Shown: piece after piece, positions 57,539 through 64,000 of the stretch
How positions within the stretch are numbered: the stretch's first letter is position 1
Layout: every line of letters begins with the position of its first letter
DNA from: Palsa-739 sp036512155
GTDB lineage: Bacteria > Actinomycetota > Thermoleophilia > Gaiellales > Gaiellaceae
Assembly (NCBI GenBank): GCA_036512155.1
Contig: DATCBD010000038.1
Span: forward strand, 18,360 to 82,359
DNA: 64,000 nucleotides
Reading direction: 5' to 3'
The notes under the pieces: model-generated
Told to the model about the DNA's origin: nothing
Seen by the model: the letters and a program-made list of their open reading frames with translations, nothing else
The model's database searches: none
Program-made: the position numbers and the translations under genes

Positions 57539-58381
57539 CTAGTGCGCCGGCGCGAGGTGAACGAGCGCGAGCTCCAGCCAGGGCGCTGCGTACCGCTGCC
57601 AGAGGGCCTGATCGTGGCCCCCCGGATACGCCCGGAAGACGTGCGGGACGCCCTCCTCCGACAACTCCTGGTTCAGGGTCTCGTTCTCGGCGTAGAAGCG
57701 CCAGTCGCTGCGCCCCACGTAGAAAGCGATGAACGTCCGAGTGGCGCGGAGCCGGTCGCGGACGGTCGGGAGCACGCGGTGGACGTCGGCCTTCGCGTTG
57801 CGGGCGGCCGAGCCGAGATCGAGCGGCTTCGTGCCGGTCGGGTCGGTGGGGTGGAAGTAGCCGCTCCACGATTCGACGACGGAGAACTCGTCCAGGTGGT
57901 TGAGCGTGAGCTGCATCGCTCCGTAGCCGCCGGCGGAGATGCCGATCAGCGCGCGGCCTGCGCGCGAACGGATCGTCCGGAAGCGTGCGTCGACGACCCG
58001 CGGCAGCTCGGTCGCGATCGCCGTCGCCCACCGGTCGCCGGGGCCGCGGTCGACGTATTCCGGATCGCTCTCGCCGGCGCGCGCCCCCTGAGGGACGACG
58101 ACGATCGCGGGACGGCCGATCGAGTCGAGCGCGCGCTCGACGAATCCGAGCGACGTGTAGGCGAACGCGGTGGACGGCAGCCCGTGCAGAACGTAGAGCA
58201 CGGGATAGCGCTGGGAGCCTGCGTCATACCCCTGCGGGAGATACACCTCGAAGTGGAGTTGCCCACCGATCGCTGCCGACGCAAAGGCGCTGTCCACTCG
58301 CCGCTGGGACGCGGATGCCGCGGGCGAGCCGAGAAGGGCCACCGCTGCTGCGCCTGCCAGGGCGAGGAGAGCGGTTTTCAT
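57539..58381 (-). CDS. Secreted esterase (antigen 85/esterase D-like)
   Basis: A 280-aa exported alpha/beta hydrolase. The signal peptide MKTALLALAGAAAVALLGSP is followed by AAS(A). The hydrolase core has VLYVLHGLPSTAFAYTSLGF, the nucleophile in LIGISAGGYGAMQ, Asp in YVGRSDWRFY and His in YPGGHDQALW. Resembles the antigen 85/esterase D group that hydrolyses or transfers acyl esters in the envelope. ATG start 58381. It lies 9 bp downstream of the glutaryl-CoA dehydrogenase start and diverges from a paralogous esterase. Confidence 0.88.
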   Translation of the reverse strand: MKTALLALAGAAAVALLGSPAASASQRRVDSAFASAAIGGQLHFEVYLPQGYDAGSQRYPVLYVLHGLPSTAFAYTSLGFVERALDSIGRPAIVVVPQGARAGESDPEYVDRGPGDRWATAIATELPRVVDARFRTIRSRAGRALIGISAGGYGAMQLTLNHLDEFSVVESWSGYFHPTDPTGTKPLDLGSAARNAKADVHRVLPTVRDRLRATRTFIAFYVGRSDWRFYAENETLNQELSEEGVPHVFRAYPGGHDQALWQRYAAPWLELALVHLAPAH

Positions 58382-58440
58382 CGTGGAGGCACAATCGACG
58401 CGCAACGTGCGCTTAACGTCACCAAGCTACACACACATGC

Positions 58441-59388
58441 GTGTGGGCCGCACGCCTCAAACCTCCGATTCCGGCTGCCTATGCGGCCGGAGCGGCCGCC
58501 TTGGCGGCATTTCTCGCCGTCGGGCTTCTTGGCGTGCGCGGGTACCTGGATAACTACCTCCAGTACCGAGGATTCGCACCGCCGCGTGAGCCGGCGTTCG
58601 TCACCTCGCCGGGAACCACCGAACGGCTCCTGATCTCGAGCCCGGCGCTCGGCGGCCGGAAGCAGGAGGCATACGTCTATCTGCCTTCCGGCTATGCGCA
58701 ACACCGCGCGCGGCGGTATCCGGTCATGTACCTGCTGCACGGCTTTCCGGGCCGTCCGCTTGCGTTCCTCGAGACGGTGCAGATGGGCATAGTCGACGAC
58801 GCCATCACGGCGCGACATCGAGCGCAGCCGCTCATCCTCGTGATGCCGTTCGGCTCGACCAGCACGTTCAGCGACGAGGAGTGGGTCGACGGTATTCGCG
58901 CCGGGAACGGATGGGCGACGTTCGTCGCCCGCGACCTCGTGCGTACGGTGGATTCGCGCTATCGCACGATCGCATCGCCTCGCGGCCGCGCGATCGCCGG
59001 TTTGTCCGAGGGCGGCTACGGCGCGATCAATATTGCGCTCCACCATCCGCACGAGTTCTCCGTCGTCGAATCGTGGTCGGGGTACCAGCGGCCCGACAGG
59101 ATCCGATCGATCTTCGGGCCGAACCTGCGGACGCTCGCCGCGAACGATCCTCGTCTCCTGCTTCCGCGGGTTGCGCCGACGCTGCGGAAGCTCGGTACGT
59201 ACTTCTGGTTCTACTCGGGCTCGACGGATCCGTTGCACAAGCAGAACGCTGCGTTCTCGCGTGAGCTCGCGAGAGCGCGAATCGCTCACCGCTTCTTCCA
59301 GGTGTTCGGCGGTCACAACTGGGCGCTCTGGCGGGACAACGCGCGGGCCGCCTATCTCGTTGCTGCGGAGAGGCTTGGTCGTGCGTAG
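58441..59388 (+). CDS. Membrane-anchored esterase, paralogue of its divergent neighbour
   Basis: A 315-aa esterase with an N-terminal signal anchor (AAYAAGAAALAAFLAVGLLG). The hydrolase core reads VMYLLHGFPGRPLAFLETVQ, nucleophile in IAGLSEGGYGAINIA, Asp in YSGSTDPLHK and His in VFGGHNWALW. Same family and layout as the divergent gene (59 bp away), e.g. EFSVVESWSGY in both. GTG start (MWAARLKPPIPA). It overlaps the MprF-like gene by 8 bp and may act with it on envelope lipids. Confidence 0.88.
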   Translation: MWAARLKPPIPAAYAAGAAALAAFLAVGLLGVRGYLDNYLQYRGFAPPREPAFVTSPGTTERLLISSPALGGRKQEAYVYLPSGYAQHRARRYPVMYLLHGFPGRPLAFLETVQMGIVDDAITARHRAQPLILVMPFGSTSTFSDEEWVDGIRAGNGWATFVARDLVRTVDSRYRTIASPRGRAIAGLSEGGYGAINIALHHPHEFSVVESWSGYQRPDRIRSIFGPNLRTLAANDPRLLLPRVAPTLRKLGTYFWFYSGSTDPLHKQNAAFSRELARARIAHRFFQVFGGHNWALWRDNARAAYLVAAERLGRA

Positions 59389-61450
59389 CGCCGTGCGCAG
59401 CGCGGCCGCGAGCTTGCTCGCCGTCGGCGTCCTCCTCGCTGCGACGGGGTGGCTCTACGTTGCGCGCCCGGCCGTCTCCGTGCCGGGACCGGTCGTGCAC
59501 GACGCGCTGGCGCTCGACGAGCTGTCGCAGCACGGGAGCGTCTCCATCTGGCTTTACCTGCTGGTCTGGGGAGCGGCCGCGTTCCTGCTCGGCCTCCTCG
59601 CCCGCTGGGCGCGCGCGGAACGGCTCACGGCCGGGATGCTCCTCGGCCCGGCGGTCGCGGCCTGGCTCTACGCCGCCAACGGCGTGTCGATCCTCGTCGT
59701 GCGGCAGATCCCGGCGCACGAGGCGTTCCACGCCGCTGCGGCGGAGCAGGCGGTAGTGATTCCCGCCGTTCTCGCAGGGATGGCCGGTGCGCTTCTCGGT
59801 CGGGCGCGGACGGTGGACACGCCGAGGGCGCGTGTCGTCCTCTCGTGGTTCGTCGCCGGCGTGGGACTGCTTGCCGCCCTGGACGGGACGTTCCCGGAGC
59901 ATCGCCGGTCCCTCGTCGCGGCGCTGGACGCCGCCCACGTGCACGGGTTCTCCAAGGCGCTCATCGTTCCGCTCGCGCTCGGGCTGATGGTGACGGCGCG
60001 CAGCCTCGTGCGCGGAAGCCGCCGCGCCTGGCAGCTCGCGGTCGCGCTGCTCACCGTGCTGCTCGTGTTGCACGTCGAGCGCGGATTCGACGACGGCGCG
60101 ATCGTCACCGGCATGGCCGTCGTCGCCTTGCTCGCCCGGCGCGGCGACTTCCGGCTGCGGGGCGATCCGTCCTCCAAGCCGCGCATCGCACTGCATGCAG
60201 CCGTCCTCGCGAGCGCCGTCGGTCTCTACGGCCTCGTCACGTTGTGGGTGAACCGCCTCATGGCCGACCAGCCGTACACGGTCGGGTTTGCACTCCGCGT
60301 CACCGGTCGCGCGCTCGTAGGTCTGAGCTTCCACGGCGCGCATCACCTCACAGGCCCGGTCGCCGACTGGTTCCCGCTCTCCGTCTTCCTGCTCGGTGTC
60401 GGCGGCGGCGTCGTCGTGCTGCTCGAGTGGCTCGGGCCGTGGCGCTATCGCCGCACGTGCGGCGTGCACGAGTTGAACGTCGTCCGGCGTCTGGTCGCGA
60501 TCTTCGGCGTCGACACATTGGCGCCGTTCGCGCTGCGCTCGGACAAGTCGTACTTCTGTGCGCGCGACGAATCGGCGTTCCTCGCGTACCGCGTCGTCAA
60601 CGGGGTGGCGGTTGTCGCGGGCGACCCGGTCGGTCGCGCCGGCGCGCGCGAGGAGCTCGTGCGGTCGTTCCTCGAGTTCGCGCACGATCGCGGCTGGCGG
60701 GTGGCCGTGCTCGGGGCATCGGAGCGGGATCTCGATCTCTATCGCTCGGTCGGCCTCCGTGCGCTCTACCACGGCGACGAGGCGGTCGTCGAGACGGCGG
60801 CGTTCTCGCTCGACGGTAGAGCGATTCGCAAGGTGCGCCAGTCGGTGCACCGGTTGGAGAAGGCAGGCTTCGCGGCGCGCGTGCTCCGTCCGAGCGAGAT
60901 CGGCGGCGCGTTGCGCCAGGAGCTCGAGGAGATCGCGCGGGCCTGGCGCGGAAACGCGCCGGAACGCGGCTTCGCCATGGCGTTCGACGCGTTGTTTCGA
61001 GCGGACGAGGACGACGCCGTCTTCGTCGTCGGAGTCGACGGGACGGGGCACGCGCAGGGGTTCCTGCACTTTGCGGTGTGCCGGGCCGGGTCGGCGTTGT
61101 CGCTGTCGTCGATGCCGCGGGCGGCGGGCGTCCCGAACGGGTTCACCGAGTGGCTCATCTGCTCCTCGATCGACTGGGCGCGTAGGCAGGGGTTTGCGCG
61201 CGTGTCGCTCAATTTCTCGCCGTTCGCCGCCCTGCTGTCACCCGACGCAGAGCTGAGCGTCGGGCAACGCCTCCAGGCTGCGACACTTCGCCGGATGAAG
61301 CCCTGGTTCCAACTCGACAACCTGCTGCTCTTCAACCGGAAGTTCTTCCCCTCCTGGCAGCGGCGGTTCGTCGTGTATGAGCGGCGGCGCGATCTGCCGC
61401 GCGTGGGAATCGCGGCGCTCGCCGTCGAGGCGTACCTCCCCTTCCAGTGA
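59381..61450 (+). CDS. MprF-like membrane protein with DUF2156 lysyltransferase domain
   Basis: A 689-aa protein: an N-terminal membrane half with roughly a dozen helices (VGVLLAATGWLYVARPAVSV, FLLGLLARWARAERLTAGML ...) and a C-terminal GNAT-like DUF2156 domain (FALRSDKSYFCARDESAFLAYRV, GVPNGFTEWLICSSIDWARR, MKPWFQLDNLLLFNRKFFPS). Related proteins transfer aminoacyl groups from tRNA to phosphatidylglycerol, changing surface charge. A lysyl-tRNA synthetase fusion, as in some actinobacterial LysX, is absent. The GTG at 59381 overlaps the esterase gene; GTGA overlap with the next. Confidence 0.87.
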   Translation: MRSAVRSAAASLLAVGVLLAATGWLYVARPAVSVPGPVVHDALALDELSQHGSVSIWLYLLVWGAAAFLLGLLARWARAERLTAGMLLGPAVAAWLYAANGVSILVVRQIPAHEAFHAAAAEQAVVIPAVLAGMAGALLGRARTVDTPRARVVLSWFVAGVGLLAALDGTFPEHRRSLVAALDAAHVHGFSKALIVPLALGLMVTARSLVRGSRRAWQLAVALLTVLLVLHVERGFDDGAIVTGMAVVALLARRGDFRLRGDPSSKPRIALHAAVLASAVGLYGLVTLWVNRLMADQPYTVGFALRVTGRALVGLSFHGAHHLTGPVADWFPLSVFLLGVGGGVVVLLEWLGPWRYRRTCGVHELNVVRRLVAIFGVDTLAPFALRSDKSYFCARDESAFLAYRVVNGVAVVAGDPVGRAGAREELVRSFLEFAHDRGWRVAVLGASERDLDLYRSVGLRALYHGDEAVVETAAFSLDGRAIRKVRQSVHRLEKAGFAARVLRPSEIGGALRQELEEIARAWRGNAPERGFAMAFDALFRADEDDAVFVVGVDGTGHAQGFLHFAVCRAGSALSLSSMPRAAGVPNGFTEWLICSSIDWARRQGFARVSLNFSPFAALLSPDAELSVGQRLQAATLRRMKPWFQLDNLLLFNRKFFPSWQRRFVVYERRRDLPRVGIAALAVEAYLPFQ

Positions 61451-62268
61451 TCGTTGCCGGCCTCGCGCTGGCCGTCGGCTCTGCGATCGCGATCGGCGGC
61501 GGCTACGCGCTCCAGCACACGTCGGCGTCGCAACTCCCGCCGCTCACGCTCCGCCGCCCAATCCACTCGCTCGCCCTGCTCTTCCGGAGCGGCCGGTGGA
61601 CGTTCGGCTTCTTCGCGGGCATCGGCGGCTGGGTGCTGTACGTCGTCGCGTTGCGCCTTGCGCCGCTCTCGCTCGTCCAGGCGGCGTCGGCGGGCGGCAT
61701 CGGAGTGCTCGCGCTCGGCGGCGGGCGGCTGCGCCGGTCCGAGCGCATCGGCGTCGGAGCGGCGCTGGGCGGGCTCGTGCTGCTCGCGTTCTCCGTCGGG
61801 TCGCACCCTCCGACGGCGCACGGCGCCGCCGCGGCAGTTGCGATCTGGGTCGTCGTCTCGGCGGCGTGCGCCGGCGCTCTCGCACGGTGGAGATCGTCAG
61901 CCGCGGCGCTCGGCACCGCTGCGGGCGTGCTGTACGCAGCCGGCGACGTCGCCACGAAGGCGGCCGTCGTCGGCGGCGCCCGGCTCGCGTTCGCACCCGT
62001 CCTCCTCGCGTGCCACGGCCTCGCGTTCGTCTGCCTCCAGCTCGCCTTCCAGCGCGGCAGCCGTCTCGCGTCCGCGGGGCTGGCCGTCCTCTGGACGAAC
62101 GCGCTGCCGATCGTGGCCGGGACGGTCCTCTTCTCGGAGGCGCTCCCGGGCGGCGTGCGCGGCGGCCTCCGCGTCGCCGCCTTCGCGCTCGTCCTCGCCG
62201 GAGGCGTCGCGCTCAGCCGGCGCGGGCCGGGAGCGGGCGCGCTCGAGCCTGTACCATTGACTGACTAG
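61447..62268 (+). CDS. EamA/DMT-family membrane protein
   Basis: A 273-aa membrane protein with about nine helices. It resembles an EamA transporter (GYALQHTSASQLPPLTLRRP, VQAASAGGIGVLALGG, NALPIVAGTVLFSEALPGGV). The start is GTG in GTGA overlap with the MprF-like gene. Its C-terminal codons and stop lie inside a palindrome that is probably the operator of the following acyl-CoA dehydrogenase. Substrate unknown. Confidence 0.8.
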   Translation: MIVAGLALAVGSAIAIGGGYALQHTSASQLPPLTLRRPIHSLALLFRSGRWTFGFFAGIGGWVLYVVALRLAPLSLVQAASAGGIGVLALGGGRLRRSERIGVGAALGGLVLLAFSVGSHPPTAHGAAAAVAIWVVVSAACAGALARWRSSAAALGTAAGVLYAAGDVATKAAVVGGARLAFAPVLLACHGLAFVCLQLAFQRGSRLASAGLAVLWTNALPIVAGTVLFSEALPGGVRGGLRVAAFALVLAGGVALSRRGPGAGALEPVPLTD

Positions 62269-62273
62269 TCAAT
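62256..62273. promoter_or_regulatory. FadR/TetR-type operator palindrome
   Basis: ATTGACT-GACT-AGTCAAT: a perfect 7-bp dyad with a 4-bp centre (62256-62273), 17 bp before the acyl-CoA dehydrogenase start and overlapping the stop of the upstream gene. The layout resembles operators of TetR-type acyl-CoA regulators such as FadR of Bacillus (TGAATGACTAGTCATTCA-like). A TetR gene is present in the window at 52119 and another at 36938. Confidence 0.65.
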
Positions 62274-62290
62274 CGACGCGGGAGTCGAGG

Positions 62291-63469
<1,179 letters not shown>

Positions 63470-63497
63470 TCTAAGCCATTTTGAGGCTGGCGCTACC

Positions 63498-64000
63498 ATG
63501 GCGCTCGCCGTGGCTGCCTCGTCGTCGGCCGTACTTCCGCGCGCGACAGCGCGTATTCGGCGCTGGACCTGGCTCGCAGCGGCCACCGGAGCCCTGCTCC
63601 TCGTCGCGGCAGTTGTCGGCCTCGTGTTCGCGGGCGCGTCGGACACCCTGGCTCACGGCACGCGTATCGCAGGCGTCGACGTGGGCGGCATGAAGCCGGA
63701 CGACGCGGAGCGGCTGCTCGCACGGCGCGCCGCGCGGCTTGCCGGAGTGCCGGTGACCTTCGTCGTCGGCTCGAAGCGCGTCGCGATCACGCCGCACGAG
63801 CTGGGGGTGAGCGTCGACTGGCACGCCGCCGTCGCCTCGGCCGCGCATGCCGGTGGCGGCTTCGCGCCGCTCAGGGGCTACCGGCGGCTGACGCTGCGGT
63901 TCTTCGCGGGTAACCGGGTCCCGGCCCCGCGCGTTTACGACGCCGCGCTCCAGTACGAGCTCACCCAGGTAGCGCACCGGGTTACGTCGGCACACCGTGA
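63498..64000 (+). CDS. N-terminal part of a VanW/L,D-transpeptidase-type envelope protein
   Basis: The first 167 codons of a gene cut by the window edge. A membrane anchor (WTWLAAATGALLLVAAVVGL) is followed by DTLAHGTRIAGVDVGGMKPD and an AERLLARRAARLAGVPVTF repeat, the peptidoglycan-binding-type domain (PG_binding_4) that precedes YkuD or VanW catalytic domains in Actinomycetota. The C-terminal catalytic domain is outside the window, so the activity is not decided. ATG 63498 (MALAVAASSSAVL). Confidence 0.72.
   Translation, partial: MALAVAASSSAVLPRATARIRRWTWLAAATGALLLVAAVVGLVFAGASDTLAHGTRIAGVDVGGMKPDDAERLLARRAARLAGVPVTFVVGSKRVAITPHELGVSVDWHAAVASAAHAGGGFAPLRGYRRLTLRFFAGNRVPAPRVYDAALQYELTQVAHRVTSAHR

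Overview
The window is high-GC, densely packed bacterial DNA, almost certainly chromosomal. The class is an inference: several-step LIV uptake plus acyl-CoA genes, LuxR-type regulators, CtaG, tig-clpP-clpX, valS-folC-ndk-maf and many GTG/TTG starts fit an Actinomycetota genome, probably Thermoleophilia (Gaiellales/Solirubrobacterales-like). I see no integrase, transposase, prophage or CRISPR array. Seven tRNA genes are present (Pro-TGG, Gly-TCC, Arg-TCT, His-GTG, Arg-TCG, Leu-TAG, Pro-CGG), none with an encoded CCA, and several touch or overlap protein genes.

Layout. 1-9.9 kb: end of a gene, DMT transporter, tRNA-Pro, flavin monooxygenase, BrkB protein, then a divergent locus (ECF sigma factor, 84-aa protein and cyclodeaminase-like protein facing a cytoplasmic subtilase and a GAF protein), a 52-aa acidic repeat peptide, an MFS/cNMP-binding fusion, CtaG and a cyclophilin operon. 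9.9-14.3 kb: CAP protein, tRNAs, a convergent pair of Dpp-type permeases, M32 carboxypeptidase. 14.2-20 kb: signalling island (degenerate OmpR-type regulator antisense to a tRNA, a four-PAS hybrid histidine kinase, two NarL-type regulators, an HD-GYP regulator). 20-26.6 kb: nitroreductase, S9 peptidase, ABC exporter with an ArsP-type permease, histidine phosphatase. 26.6-29.9 kb: tig-clpP-clpX.

30-43.4 kb is the metabolic centrepiece. A branched-chain-amino-acid-type ABC importer is translationally chained to an alpha/beta hydrolase, acyl-CoA ligase, TetR regulator, KAS III-like enzyme, MaoC hydratase and SDR. A long hairpin follows, then aceA-aceB (glyoxylate shunt) and a GntR/FCD regulator. 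The inferred logic is uptake of a small acid or amide, CoA activation, acyl-CoA conversion to acetyl-CoA, and assimilation through the glyoxylate shunt.

43.4-51.2 kb: valS-folC-two small membrane/zinc-ribbon proteins-ndk-methyltransferase-maf, tRNA-Pro, HAD hydrolase, NfeD and SPFH proteins. 51.2-64 kb: a racemase-type CaiB protein, TetR, threonine dehydratase, an enolase-superfamily gene with two cupins, a 386-bp gene-free and highly folded intergenic region, two acyl-CoA dehydrogenases (one glutaryl-CoA type, one behind a FadR-like palindrome), two secreted or anchored esterases, an MprF-like membrane protein, an EamA-like protein, and the start of a VanW/L,D-transpeptidase-type gene cut by the window edge.

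A recurrent feature is the 4-nt stop/start overlap (ATGA, GTGA and, once, CTGA). I used it to choose many starts. The most unusual observations are the folded element at 55994-56305, the 133-bp hairpin at 39625-39757, the zero-spacing tRNA/CDS junctions, the probable CTG start at 55120, the acidic repeat peptide at 6079-6237 and the sigma/subtilase/GAF locus.
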